Positions 35,546 through 45,250 of a stretch of DNA of 64,000 bases are shown piece after piece. The notes under the pieces are model-generated. The model did not search any database and was not told the origin of the DNA. It saw only the letters and a list, made by a program, of their open reading frames with translations. Made by a program: the position numbers and the translations under genes. The number at the start of each line of letters is the position of its first letter. Within the stretch, counting starts at the first letter, position 1. Origin of the DNA: Aquincola tertiaricarbonis (GTDB lineage Bacteria; Pseudomonadota; Gammaproteobacteria; Burkholderiales; Burkholderiaceae_C); assembly GCF_000969605.1 (NCBI RefSeq), contig NZ_JZUE01000005.1, positions 1-64,000 on the forward strand, read 5' to 3'.

Positions 35546-37504
35546 TCAATCCGCCGGCCCTGCAAAACCCAGCTGCTCGCAGGTGGTCCGGTCGTCCTGG
35601 CGCAGGGCGGCCCGGCGGCCCGCGTCATGGCGCTCGGCCAGGCGCTGCGGCAGCGCCGCCAGCAGGTCGGCCAGCGGGCCCTGCACCACCGCGCCGGGCA
35701 ACCGGCGGCACAGTGCCGCCGCCGCGCGCGCCAGCCGCGGATGCAGCAGGAACAGGCCGGCGTCCAGCGCCAGCCAGCGCTGCACCGCACCGGGCTGGCC
35801 CTGGCGCGCGCAGCGGCCGGCCAACTGGCGGTCCAGCCGGCGGGCGGGGTTGTGCTGGCAGGCCAGTATCTGCAGGCCCCCGGCGGCCGCCACGTCTGCG
35901 GGCACGGCGATGTCGGTGCCTCGGCCGGCCATGTTGGTGGCCACGGTGATGGCACCGGCCTGGCCGGCGCACGCCACGATGGCGGCCTCGGCGGCATCGT
36001 GGCGGGCATTGAGCACTTCATGCGGCAGGCCGGCGCGGGCCAGCAGCGCGGACGCCTGCTCGGAATCGGCCACCGAATCGGTGGCCAGCAGCACCGGCAG
36101 GCCGGCCGCATGCAGCCGCTGTGCCTCGGCCACCACGCCGGTCCAGCGGGCGGCGTCGGTGGCATGCAGGCGCGTCGGCCGGTGCAGGCGGCGGCTGGGA
36201 CGGCGCAGCGGAATGCGGCGCAGCGCCAGGCCGTAGGCCGTGGCCAGCTCGGCCCGCGATTCGTTCAGCGTGCCGCTCATGCCGCCCAGCAGCAGATAGC
36301 GCGGAAAGAAGCGCTGGAAGGTGGTCTGCGTCAGCGTGCGGCTGCTGCCGCTGGGCTTGCAGCCTTCCTTCAGCTCCACCAGCGCCTGCAGGCCGCGCGA
36401 CCAGACCCGGCCCTCGGCCACGCGGCCGGTGGTTTCGTCGATCAGCAGCAGCTTGCCGTCGCGCACCAGGTAGTGCCGGTCGCGCTGGTACAGGTGGCGT
36501 GCGGCCAGGGCCAGCCGCACCGCATCGGTGGTCTGCCGCCGCGCCGCCGGCGCCACGCCCAGCCGCTGCAGATGGGCGGCCACGGCGGCGCTGCCGGCCT
36601 CGGTGAGCTCGGCGCTGCGCTCGGCGGTGTGCAGCCGGTAGTCGCGCCGCGCGCCCAGCAGGCCGCTGATGCGCCAGGCCGCACGGCAGCGGGCCAGCTC
36701 GTCTTCGTCGGGCAGGCTGTGGCTGAGCACCAGCGGGGTCATGGCGTCGTCGAGCAGGATGGCGTCGGCCTCGTCGATGAAGGCGCAGCACAGGCCGCGC
36801 AGCAGCAGCGGCAGGCCGGTGGCCGCGCGCAGCTGCAGGTCGGTGGTGGCGCCGCGGCGCGCGAGCTGGTCGCGCAGCCAGTCGAACACCAGCTCGCGCG
36901 CGGTGCAGTAGGTCACGTGGCAGCGGTAGGCGGCCATGCGCTGCACCGGGCCGTCGGGCTGCACCACGGTGCCCACGCCGAGGCCCAGCGCCGCATAGGC
37001 CGGCTGCAGCCAGGCGGCGTCGCGCTGCACGAGGTAGTCGTTGGCGGTGACCAGGTGCACCGGCACGCCGGCCAGGCCGGCCACCGCCGCGGCCAGGAAG
37101 GCGGCCAGCGTCTTGCCTTCGCCGGTGGCCATCTCGGCCAGCCGGCCCTGCAGCATCGTGCGGGCGGCCAGCAGCTGCACCGCATGCGGCACCAGCCCCA
37201 GCTGGCGCTGCGCCGCATCGGCGGCCAGCGCCAGGGCTTCGGGCAGCACCGCCGCGGCCAGGCCCTGGCGGGCCAGCGTGGCGCGCACCGCCTGCAGCCG
37301 CGCGATGCGGCCGGGCTCGGGCAGCGCCGCCAGCACCGCGGTCGCCTGCTGCACCGCCTGCAGGAAGCGGCGCGTGCCCAGGCACTCGCCCGGCCGGGGC
37401 AGCAGCCGCCAGGCGGTGGCCAGCGCGGCCAGCCAGCGCGGCGGCGGCGCATCGGGCCGCTGCGGATAGGCGCCGTGCAGCACGCCCGGGCGCGGCAGCG
37501 GCAT
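35546..37504 (-). CDS. Short SecA-like ATPase (accessory translocase motor)
   Basis: This 652-residue protein is related to SecA but is about 250 residues shorter than the housekeeping motor. Walker A is MATGEGKTLAAF (Lys131), the DEAD box is FIDEADAILLDDAMTPLV (244-247), and later motifs read GMSGTLNES, ITVATNMAGRGTDI and RRLDRQLAGRCARQGQPGA, where SecA has QLRGRxGRQGDPG. The C-terminal zinc-binding tail is missing. It lies between a PqqD/M50/HlyD fusion (stop 26 bases upstream) and an adaptor. A GTG at 37528 is an alternative start. It may push substrates into a dedicated envelope channel. Confidence 0.88.
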   Translation of the reverse strand: MPLPRPGVLHGAYPQRPDAPPPRWLAALATAWRLLPRPGECLGTRRFLQAVQQATAVLAALPEPGRIARLQAVRATLARQGLAAAVLPEALALAADAAQRQLGLVPHAVQLLAARTMLQGRLAEMATGEGKTLAAFLAAAVAGLAGVPVHLVTANDYLVQRDAAWLQPAYAALGLGVGTVVQPDGPVQRMAAYRCHVTYCTARELVFDWLRDQLARRGATTDLQLRAATGLPLLLRGLCCAFIDEADAILLDDAMTPLVLSHSLPDEDELARCRAAWRISGLLGARRDYRLHTAERSAELTEAGSAAVAAHLQRLGVAPAARRQTTDAVRLALAARHLYQRDRHYLVRDGKLLLIDETTGRVAEGRVWSRGLQALVELKEGCKPSGSSRTLTQTTFQRFFPRYLLLGGMSGTLNESRAELATAYGLALRRIPLRRPSRRLHRPTRLHATDAARWTGVVAEAQRLHAAGLPVLLATDSVADSEQASALLARAGLPHEVLNARHDAAEAAIVACAGQAGAITVATNMAGRGTDIAVPADVAAAGGLQILACQHNPARRLDRQLAGRCARQGQPGAVQRWLALDAGLFLLHPRLARAAAALCRRLPGAVVQGPLADLLAALPQRLAERHDAGRRAALRQDDRTTCEQLGFAGPAD

Positions 37505-37530
37505 GGGGGGCGCAAAGGACAGCAACACCG

Positions 37531-39687
37531 TCAGGCCGCCTGGAAATGGCGCAGCAGCAGCTGGCGGGCGCGGCGCCAGGCCTGCGTGGCCAGCGGCGCG
37601 CTGCCGTGGTCGAAGCGCACCCAGGCACGGGCGCCGATGCGCTCGGCCGGCGCGGCCGGCACCTGCAGGTCGACGACGAAGGCGGGGGACAGCGTCTTCA
37701 GCCCCTGCGGATCGGCCGGATCGGTGAGCCAGCGGCCGCCGGCGGCCTCGCCCAGCGCGGCGCTGGGCAGCTGGCCGGCGGCGGCCGGCACTTCGCGCAG
37801 CGCGACGGCGGTGAGCGCGCGGCCTTGCAGCGCCGCGGGCGCATCCGACAGCCGCACCGACACCGCCGGCGGGCTGCGACGAAGCAGGTCGATGTCGGCC
37901 TCCGGCACCGGCACCCGCAGCGACAGCGGCCGGCCGTCCAGCACGTAGCCCAGCAGGCTGCCCTGGGCGGCGTACTGCAGCGGCAGGTCCTGCGGCTTGG
38001 GCAGCACCAGGCGGCCGTCGGCCGGGCTGTGCAGCGCCAGCGCGGCGATGCGGGCATCCAGCCGCGCCAGCTCGGCATCCAGCCGGGCCAGCTCGGTACC
38101 CAGCCGCTGCGCCTGCGCGGGGTCGATGAACAGCCGCTGCAGCCGTTCCACCTCCAGCGCCTCGGCCCGCGCGGCCAGCGAGCTGCGCTCGGCGCGCAGT
38201 GCCGGGTCGTCCAGCCGCAGCAGCAGCTGGCCCTCGCGCACGCTGTCGCCATCGGCGGCCAGCACCTCGGTGACGAAGCCGGCGCTGCCCGCGCGCAGCT
38301 GGGCGCCTTCGGGCGCGGTGACCACGCCCTGCGCCAGCGTGCGCTGCGGCAGCGGCACGGCCACCAGCAGCAGCAGCAGCGCCGCGGCCAGGCCGGCGGC
38401 GGTGGCCACCGCGCGGCCGCGGCGCCGGTGCAGCCGGCCGTCGTGCCGCAGGAACTGCACCAGCTTCCACAGCGGGGCCAGCACCAGCGTGACGGCCGCC
38501 CACAGCAGCGCCACCGCGCCCAGCGCCACCGATTGCGCGGTGACCCAGCCCACCACCATCACCGCCACCACCCAGCGGTAAGCGGCCGCGGCCAGGCCGT
38601 AGCCCACCAGCCAGGGCACCTCGCCCGGGCCTTGCACCGGCGCGGCACGGGCCCGCAAGCCCAGCAGGTGGCGCTGCAGCAGCCACAGCAGGTAGGCCTG
38701 GCTGCGCTGGGCCAGGTTGGGCATGTCCAGCAGGTCGCTGAGCATGAAGTAGCCGTCCATGCGCAGCAGCGGATTGCCGTTGAACAGCAGCGTGGACACG
38801 CCGCAGACGAACATCACCACGAAGGCCGTGTCCTGCACCAGGCCCGGCTCCACCAGCAGCCACACCGCCAGCGCGCAGGCGGCCAGCAGCAGCTCGGCCA
38901 CGATGCCGGCCGCCGCCACCGCGATGCGATGCCTGCGTGCCGGAAAGCCGTTGGAGGCCGATGCATCCACGAAGGGCACCGGCAGCGCCAGCATCAGCGT
39001 GATGCCCACCTTGTGCACCTCGCCGCCGAAGGCCCGCACCGCCATGCCGTGGGCCAGCTCGTGCAGGCCCTTGAGCACCGGGTAGGCCAGCCAGGCGATG
39101 AGCAGGTGCCGCGGCGACGCCATGTGCGCCGCGGCGAAGGCGGCGATCTCCTGCGCATGCAGGCAGGCGGCGACGGCGGCTGCGGCGATGCAGGCCAGCC
39201 AGGCCAGCAGCACCGGGCCGCTGGCCAGCCGGCGCGACAGCGGATCCAGCCGCCGCAGCAGCGACGACGGATCGCCCAGCGTCACCTTGAAGGCCAGCGG
39301 ATTGACGGCGCGCCGCCGCTCGGCACGCCGGCGCTCGTCGGCGCGGCGGAACAGCAGCGCCACGTCGGGCGTGCGCTCGCACTGCATCAGTCCGGCGGCA
39401 TCCAGCTGCGCCAGCAGCACGATCACCTCGCGCTGGGTGGGCGCGGCGTCGTCGCCCAGGGCCCGCACCGCATCCCACGCCTGCTGGACGCTGGCACGGC
39501 CATCGAAGCGGCCGGCCAGCCGCCAGGCCGCGGCATTGATGCGGTGGTGGCGGCCGGACAGGGTGTCCTCCAGCACGTACCAGACGCCGCCGCGCGCCGG
39601 GCGCCGCTGCACCCGCACCTGCGCATGCAGCCGAGGATGCAGGCCGGCCACGCGGTACCAGTGGGGGCTGTCGACGGGCTCGTTCAT
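37531..39687 (-). CDS. PqqD-like/M50 metalloprotease/HlyD fusion membrane protein
   Basis: This is a 718-residue three-part protein. Residues about 15-105 resemble a PqqD-type peptide-binding domain (YVLEDTLSGRHHRINAAAWR and a following helix). Residues about 150-440 form an intramembrane M50 (site-2) protease with the zinc motif HELAH (209-213) and NGNPLLRMDGY with the third ligand Asp311. After a membrane segment near 445-465, residues about 475-718 form a HlyD-like adaptor (EGAQLRAGSAGFVTEVLAAD and a coiled coil). The combination suggests recognition, cleavage and export of a peptide or protein. It overlaps the GAF-HlyD gene by 4 bases. Confidence 0.85.
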   Translation of the reverse strand: MNEPVDSPHWYRVAGLHPRLHAQVRVQRRPARGGVWYVLEDTLSGRHHRINAAAWRLAGRFDGRASVQQAWDAVRALGDDAAPTQREVIVLLAQLDAAGLMQCERTPDVALLFRRADERRRAERRRAVNPLAFKVTLGDPSSLLRRLDPLSRRLASGPVLLAWLACIAAAAVAACLHAQEIAAFAAAHMASPRHLLIAWLAYPVLKGLHELAHGMAVRAFGGEVHKVGITLMLALPVPFVDASASNGFPARRHRIAVAAAGIVAELLLAACALAVWLLVEPGLVQDTAFVVMFVCGVSTLLFNGNPLLRMDGYFMLSDLLDMPNLAQRSQAYLLWLLQRHLLGLRARAAPVQGPGEVPWLVGYGLAAAAYRWVVAVMVVGWVTAQSVALGAVALLWAAVTLVLAPLWKLVQFLRHDGRLHRRRGRAVATAAGLAAALLLLLVAVPLPQRTLAQGVVTAPEGAQLRAGSAGFVTEVLAADGDSVREGQLLLRLDDPALRAERSSLAARAEALEVERLQRLFIDPAQAQRLGTELARLDAELARLDARIAALALHSPADGRLVLPKPQDLPLQYAAQGSLLGYVLDGRPLSLRVPVPEADIDLLRRSPPAVSVRLSDAPAALQGRALTAVALREVPAAAGQLPSAALGEAAGGRWLTDPADPQGLKTLSPAFVVDLQVPAAPAERIGARAWVRFDHGSAPLATQAWRRARQLLLRHFQAA

Positions 39688-41099
39688 GCCACCCAGCTCC
39701 ACCACTGCAGGCGCAGCCAATCCACCAGGCGGTGGCTGGCGATCCACAACGCGGGGCGGCGGCCGGCCTCGATGCGGGCGATGCCGCGCAGGCCTGGCCG
39801 CAGCGGCGGCGTGGCGCCCTCGATCGCGGCTTCCACCTCGAACACGTTGCGGCCCTGCACCACCGCGGCCACCGGCGTGATGCGGCGGATGCGCAGCGCC
39901 AGCGGCTGCGCCGGCGAGGCGGCCAGCACCATGCGGCCGGGCTGGCCCACCCGCAGGCCGGCGATGTCGCGCTCGTCCACCTCCACGATCACGCGGTGGC
40001 CGTCGCCCTGGGCCACCGTCATCAGCACGTCGCCCCGGCGCACCGGCGCACCCAGCGAGGCCGACAGGTCGCCCTGGATCACCACGCCGGCAAACGGCGC
40101 CTCCAACCGAGCGCGGCGCAGCGTCTGCTCGGCCAGGTCGAGCTGGGCACGCGCTTCCTCGGCGCGGGACAACGCCATCACCAGCTGCGCACGGTCGTGG
40201 CGGGCCAGCGCCTCGGCATAGGCCTGGCCCTGCTGCTGGGCCTGGCTCTGCCAGCGCCGGCGTTCGCTGTCGAGTTCGTCGCGGGCCAGCTCGGCCAGCA
40301 CCTGGCCGGCAGCCACCACGTCGCCCGGCCGCGCATGCACCTGCTCGATGAAGCCGTCCACCGGCGCCACCAGCACCCGCTGCACCGCGCCCTCGATGCG
40401 GGCCTGGCCGGTGATGCGGTGGTCCGCCGGCACCACGGCCGCCACCAGGGCCGCCGAAGCCGCCAGGGCCACGGCGCAGGCCAGCAGCTTGGTGCCGGCG
40501 TGGCCGGGGCCGAGCAGCCGGTCGCGCAGCGCGCGCAGCTCGTCCAGCGCATGGCGCGGCAGGCTGCGTTGCTGCCGGCGCTTGAGCTCCAGCAGCGGGC
40601 CGAGCAGGCAGGCCAGGTGCTCGCACAGCGCCACCTCCGCCGGCTCGAAGCCGCGGCCAGCGCCGCGCTCGAACACGATGGCGCCCAGCGGCCGGCCGGC
40701 ATCGGCCAGCGGCACGCTGCACAGCGCTGCATGCGTGCCCGCATGGTCGCGGGCCAGGGCTTCGTGCGCCCAGTGGATGTCTGGTGGCCCGTCCGTGGGC
40801 TGCGGATGCACCAGCGTGGCGGCCTGGTCGATGGCCTCGTCCATCGCGGCGGCCAAGGCCCGGGCCAGCGCCCGCCCGGCCGGCGCCTGCGCCTGGTGGG
40901 ACACGCCCAGCAGCCGGGTGGCATCGGCCTCGTCGCGCAGGCCAATGGCCACGCGGTCGCAGCCCAGGGCCACCGACAGCTCGGTGGCGGCGGCCGCGGC
41001 GGCTTCGGCCAGCCGGGCATGGGCCAGCGTGGCGGCCTGCAGGCGCAGTGCGAGGGCGGGCGGATCGGCCGCGGCGCAGGAAGATTCGACAAGTGACAT
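39684..41099 (-). CDS. GAF-domain HlyD family membrane protein
   Basis: The 471-residue protein starts with a GAF sensor domain (about residues 15-165; ELSVALGCDRVAIGLRDEAD and HAALCSVPLADAGRPLGAIV). It continues with one membrane segment (TKLLACAVALAASAALVAAV, about 200-220) and a HlyD-type periplasmic part with lipoyl motif VLVAPVDGFIEQVHARPGDV, a coiled coil, LEAPFAGVVIQGDLSASLGA, and a beta-barrel. A cytoplasmic GAF domain fused to an export adaptor is unusual and implies that the adaptor reports or responds to a small molecule. It is the first gene of the five-gene locus and is divergent from the hybrid kinase. Confidence 0.85.
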   Translation of the reverse strand: MSLVESSCAAADPPALALRLQAATLAHARLAEAAAAAATELSVALGCDRVAIGLRDEADATRLLGVSHQAQAPAGRALARALAAAMDEAIDQAATLVHPQPTDGPPDIHWAHEALARDHAGTHAALCSVPLADAGRPLGAIVFERGAGRGFEPAEVALCEHLACLLGPLLELKRRQQRSLPRHALDELRALRDRLLGPGHAGTKLLACAVALAASAALVAAVVPADHRITGQARIEGAVQRVLVAPVDGFIEQVHARPGDVVAAGQVLAELARDELDSERRRWQSQAQQQGQAYAEALARHDRAQLVMALSRAEEARAQLDLAEQTLRRARLEAPFAGVVIQGDLSASLGAPVRRGDVLMTVAQGDGHRVIVEVDERDIAGLRVGQPGRMVLAASPAQPLALRIRRITPVAAVVQGRNVFEVEAAIEGATPPLRPGLRGIARIEAGRRPALWIASHRLVDWLRLQWWSWVA

Positions 41100-41231
41100 A
41101 AGCAGCCACGATAGCGGCCACCCAAGTGATAGAAACCGCAAAAAGAGGCCGCAAGCCGGCGCATACGCGGGCACAACCAGCGGTTCGACGACCGCGGCGG
41201 CCGTGGCGCCGGCTCTTCCTAGAATGGCCCG

Positions 41232-44200
41232 ATGCAGTACACCCAGACGCGTCAGCTGTTCGTCACCTTCTTGCTCGCGGCCCTGCCCGCATTGATCTTT
41301 CTGCTGGATGTGCAAACACCGCTCGGCTATGCCGAATGGGCCATGTACATCATCCCGATGTCGCTGACGCTGCTGCAGAACCGCAGCGCGGTGCCGCTGG
41401 TGGAAGCGGCGGTGTGCACGGTGCTCATCATCGTGGGCTACTACCAGTCGGCCGGGGCCACCACCGCGTCGGGCTTCGCCCACATCAACCGCGGCATCGG
41501 TATCACGGCGGTGTGGACCATCGCCTTCACCGTGGTCAATGCGCTGAAGACGCGCCACCAGGTCAACGACATCCTGTGGCAGCAGCAGGGCGAGAGCGCG
41601 GTGGCGCAGGCGCTGTTGGGCGAGCTGACGCCCGAGCAGATCGGCCAGAAGGCGATGAGCGCGCTGTGCGAGTTCACCCATGCGCCGGTGGGCGTGCTGT
41701 ACCGGCTGGAAGGCCAGACCCTGCTGCGCTGCGGCGGCCATGGCTTCGACCCGGCCACCACCGCCGAGCGCTGGCAGCTGCCCGACGGCCTGCTGGGCGA
41801 GGTGGCCGTCAGCGGCCAGCTGCGCCACCTGCGCAAGGTACCCATCGAGCACCTGCCGATCGCCAGTGGCCTGGGCCGCAGTCCCTCGGCGCAGTTGCTC
41901 ATCGCGCCGCTGCGCGCCGACGGACAGGTCTGCGGCGTGATCGAGCTGGGCTTCGCCACCAGTGCCGAGGAACTGGGCGAGGCCCGCATGGCCCGCAAGC
42001 GCGCGCTGATGCGCGACGTGGGCGAGGCGGTGGGCGTGGCCATGCGCAGCGCGCTGTACCGCGAGCGGTTGCTGTCGCTGCTGGAGGAGACCCAGCGCCA
42101 GAGCGAGGAGCTGCAGGCCCAGCAGGAAGAGCTGCGCGTGACCAACGAGGAGCTGGAGGAGCAGAGCCGCGTGCTCTCCGAGTCCCAGGCGCGGCTGGAG
42201 ACGCAGCAGGTGGAGCTGGAGCACACCAACCTGGCGTTGTCGGAGCAGAAGGCATCGCTGGAACGGCAGAAGCAGCACCTGGTGCAGGCGCAGAACGCGC
42301 TGCGCACGCATGCCGAGCAGCTGAAGGAGGCCAGCCGCTACAAGTCGGAGTTCCTGGCCAACATGTCGCATGAGCTGCGCACGCCGCTCAACAGCGCGCT
42401 GATCCTGTCGCGCCTGCTGGCCGACAACCGCGAAGGCACGCTGACGCCCGAGCAGGTGAAGTACGCCCAGACCATCCATGCCGCCAACAACGACCTGCTG
42501 GCGCTCATCAACGACGTGCTGGACCTGTCGAAGATCGAGGCCGGCAAGGCCGACCTGGAACTGGGCACGGTGCGCACCGACGACCTGCTGCAGCGCCTGC
42601 GCGCCACCTTCGAGCCGCTGGCCCTGCAGAAGGGCGTGGCGCTGCAGGTGGTGGCCGAGCCCGGCATGCCCGAGCGCCTGCACACCGATGCGCTGCGGCT
42701 GCAGCAGGTGCTGAAGAACCTGATGGCCAATGCGCTGAAGTTCACCGAGCGTGGCCAGGTCTCGCTGCGTGCCCTGCCCACGACAGAGGGTCGCATCGCG
42801 TTCGCGGTGCAGGACACCGGCATCGGCATTCCGAAGTCGCAGCAGGAAGTGATCTTCGAGGCCTTCCGCCAGGCCGACGGCAGCACCAGCCGCCGCTTCG
42901 GCGGCACCGGGCTGGGCCTGTCCATCTCGCGCGAGCTGGCCCGCCGGCTGGGCGGCGACATCACGGTGGACAGCGAGCCCGGCCGGGGCAGCACCTTCAC
43001 GCTGGACCTGCCGGTGGAGCTGCAGGAAGAAGCCGGCGGCCCGGCCGACATGGCGGCCGAGCGCAGCGCCACGCCGGCACCGGCACCGGCAGCCGCCGCG
43101 TCCCCCGCACCGGCCCGGGCCCCGTCCCCGGCACCGGCCGCCGCGCCGGCGCCGGAGCCCGCACCGCCTGCCGCGCCGGTCGCGGCACGCACGCCCAGCC
43201 CGCGCCGCCACACCGGCCGGCTGGTGCTGGCGGTGGAGGACGATCCCACCTTCGCCAAGGTGCTGTGCGAGCTGGCCACCGACCTCGGCTTCGACTGCGA
43301 GATCGCCTCCAGCGGCGAGGAAGCGCTGCAGCTGGCGCGCGAGCTGCGGCCCAACGGCATCCTGCTGGACGTGGGCCTGCCCGACCAGTCGGGCCTGACG
43401 GTGCTGGAGCGCCTGAAGCGCGACCCCGACACCCGCCACATCCCGGTGCATGTGGTCTCGGCCCATCCGCATGTGCAGACCGCCCGCGAGCTGGGTGCAG
43501 TGGGCTACCTGCAGAAGCCGGTGGACCGCGAAGGCCTGGCCGGCGCGCTGGATGCGCTGCAGCGCCGCATGCAGCAGCAGGTACGCAGGTTGCTGATCGT
43601 GGAGGATGACGAGGGCTTGCGCAGCCACCTGCAGTTGCTGCTGGGAGGCGAAGGTGTGGAGATCACTGCCGTGGGAACGATCGCCGATGCGCTCGCGCAG
43701 CTCGGCCGCTCCACCTTCGACTGCATGGTGATGGACCTGGCCCTGCCCGACGGCACCGGTTACGACCTGCTGGAACGGATTGCCGCAACCGAGGACTACG
43801 CCTTCCCACCCGTCATCGTCTACACCGGCCGCGAGCTCAGCCGCGACGAGGAACAGCGGCTGCGCAAGCATTCGCGGTCCATCATCGTCAAGGGCGCGCG
43901 CTCGCCCGAGCGGCTGCTGGACGAGGTGACCCTGTTCCTGCACAGCGTGGAAGCCACACTGCCGGCCAACCAGCGCCAGCTGCTGCGTCAGGCCCGCCAG
44001 CGCGACGCGGTGCTGGACGGCCGGCGCATCCTGCTGGCCGAGGACGACGTGCGCAACATCTTCGCGCTGTCCAGCGTGTTCGAGCCGCTGGGGGCCAAGC
44101 TGGTGATCGCCCGCAACGGCAAGGAGGCGCTGCAGAAGCTGGAGGCCGAACGCAGCCAGATCGACCTGGTGCTGATGGACATCATGATGCCGGAGATGGA

Positions 44201-44390
44201 CGGCCTGACCGCCCTGCGCCACATCCGCGAGCATGCCGAATGGGCCAGCCTGCCGGTCATCGCGCTCACCGCCAAGGCCATGGCCGACGACCGCGAGCGC
44301 TGCCTGGCCGCCGGCGCCAACGACTACATCGCCAAGCCCATCGACATCGACAAGCTGGTGTCGCTGTGCCGCGTGTGGATGCCCAAGTGA
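41232..44390 (+). CDS. Hybrid sensor histidine kinase with three receiver domains
   Basis: This 1,052-residue kinase has N-terminal membrane helices (about residues 8-110), a GAF domain (about 125-275), a long coiled coil (about 285-370), HisKA with His380 in MSHELRTPL, HATPase (about 490-600), a Pro/Ala linker, and three receivers with phospho-acceptors Asp713 (LLDVGLPD), Asp835 (MVMDLALPD) and Asp983 (MDIMMPEMDG). The second receiver lacks the usual Lys-Pro (it ends IIVKGARSPE). It is the first gene of an operon with cheR, cheB and a receiver-kinase, and is divergent from the SecA-like locus. Confidence 0.95.
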   Translation: MQYTQTRQLFVTFLLAALPALIFLLDVQTPLGYAEWAMYIIPMSLTLLQNRSAVPLVEAAVCTVLIIVGYYQSAGATTASGFAHINRGIGITAVWTIAFTVVNALKTRHQVNDILWQQQGESAVAQALLGELTPEQIGQKAMSALCEFTHAPVGVLYRLEGQTLLRCGGHGFDPATTAERWQLPDGLLGEVAVSGQLRHLRKVPIEHLPIASGLGRSPSAQLLIAPLRADGQVCGVIELGFATSAEELGEARMARKRALMRDVGEAVGVAMRSALYRERLLSLLEETQRQSEELQAQQEELRVTNEELEEQSRVLSESQARLETQQVELEHTNLALSEQKASLERQKQHLVQAQNALRTHAEQLKEASRYKSEFLANMSHELRTPLNSALILSRLLADNREGTLTPEQVKYAQTIHAANNDLLALINDVLDLSKIEAGKADLELGTVRTDDLLQRLRATFEPLALQKGVALQVVAEPGMPERLHTDALRLQQVLKNLMANALKFTERGQVSLRALPTTEGRIAFAVQDTGIGIPKSQQEVIFEAFRQADGSTSRRFGGTGLGLSISRELARRLGGDITVDSEPGRGSTFTLDLPVELQEEAGGPADMAAERSATPAPAPAAAASPAPARAPSPAPAAAPAPEPAPPAAPVAARTPSPRRHTGRLVLAVEDDPTFAKVLCELATDLGFDCEIASSGEEALQLARELRPNGILLDVGLPDQSGLTVLERLKRDPDTRHIPVHVVSAHPHVQTARELGAVGYLQKPVDREGLAGALDALQRRMQQQVRRLLIVEDDEGLRSHLQLLLGGEGVEITAVGTIADALAQLGRSTFDCMVMDLALPDGTGYDLLERIAATEDYAFPPVIVYTGRELSRDEEQRLRKHSRSIIVKGARSPERLLDEVTLFLHSVEATLPANQRQLLRQARQRDAVLDGRRILLAEDDVRNIFALSSVFEPLGAKLVIARNGKEALQKLEAERSQIDLVLMDIMMPEMDGLTALRHIREHAEWASLPVIALTAKAMADDRERCLAAGANDYIAKPIDIDKLVSLCRVWMPK

Positions 44391-45250
44391 ACACCCTGGG
44401 CGAGCACGCCACCACCCCCGCCGCGGCGCTGCAGGAAGAACAGCTGTTCGACCTGGAGATCCGGCTGCTGCTGGAGGCGGTGTACCAGCGCTGGCAGCAC
44501 GATTTCCGCGACTACGCCATCAGCTCGCTGCGCCGGCGCATGCGCCAGGCGATGGCGCATTTCCACTGCGACAGCCTCTCGGCGCTGCAGGGCCGCGTGC
44601 TGCACGAGCCGGAGGTGTTCGCGCAGATGCTGCAGTTCTTCACCGTGCAGGTCAGCGAGATGTTCCGCGACCCCAGCTACTTCCGCGCGCTGCGCGAGCA
44701 GGTGCTGCCGGTGCTGCGCACCTACCCGTCGCTGAAGATCTGGGTGGCCGGCTGCAGCCATGGCGAGGAGGTGTGGTCGCTGGCCATCCTGCTGGCCGAG
44801 GAAGGGCTGCTGTCGCGCACCATCCTCTATGCCACCGACATCAATGCCGCGGCGCTGCAGCGCGCGGAGGCCGGCATCTATCCGCTGGACCGCGTGGCCG
44901 GCTTCAGCCGCAACTACCTGGCCGCGGGCGGGCGCGGCTCGCTCTCCGACCACTACACCAGCGCCTACGGCGGCGTGGCCTTCGACCGTCGGCTCAAGCA
45001 GCAGATCGTGTTCGCGGACCACAGCCTGGCCACCGACAGCGTGTTTTCCGAGGTGCATTTCGTCTCTTGCCGCAACGTGCTCATCTACTTCAAACGCCCG
45101 CTGCAGGACCGCGCGCTGGGCTTGTTTGCCGAGGCGCTGGTGCGCCGCGGCTTCCTCGGCCTGGGCCTGCGCGAGACGGTGCAGTTCAGCGGCCACGCCG
45201 GTGCCTTCGAGCCGGTGGTGCCCGACCAACGCATCTACCGCAAGGTATGA
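44387..45250 (+). CDS. cheR: CheR-type protein-glutamate O-methyltransferase
   Basis: This 287-residue SAM-dependent methyltransferase has the CheR N-terminal helical domain (YAISSLRRRMRQAMAHF) and a catalytic domain with the SAM motif IWVAGCSHGEEVWSLAILL and the FVSCRNVLIYF segment. It starts with GTG overlapping the kinase stop (GTGA). No methyl-accepting chemotaxis protein, CheA or CheW is near, so the substrate is probably the neighbouring signalling proteins or an MCP elsewhere. The C-terminal TPR part found in some relatives is absent. Confidence 0.93.
   Translation: MNTLGEHATTPAAALQEEQLFDLEIRLLLEAVYQRWQHDFRDYAISSLRRRMRQAMAHFHCDSLSALQGRVLHEPEVFAQMLQFFTVQVSEMFRDPSYFRALREQVLPVLRTYPSLKIWVAGCSHGEEVWSLAILLAEEGLLSRTILYATDINAAALQRAEAGIYPLDRVAGFSRNYLAAGGRGSLSDHYTSAYGGVAFDRRLKQQIVFADHSLATDSVFSEVHFVSCRNVLIYFKRPLQDRALGLFAEALVRRGFLGLGLRETVQFSGHAGAFEPVVPDQRIYRKV

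Noticed and set aside
37505-39478. Upstream extension of the SecA-like frame to 1,310 codons
   Set aside because: The extension lies inside the PqqD/M50/HlyD gene in another frame, which carries clear motifs; the SecA similarity starts only after 37504.
41100-44234. Extension of the GAF-HlyD frame to 1,516 codons
   Set aside because: It runs antisense to the hybrid kinase, and family similarity begins at the ATG at 41099.
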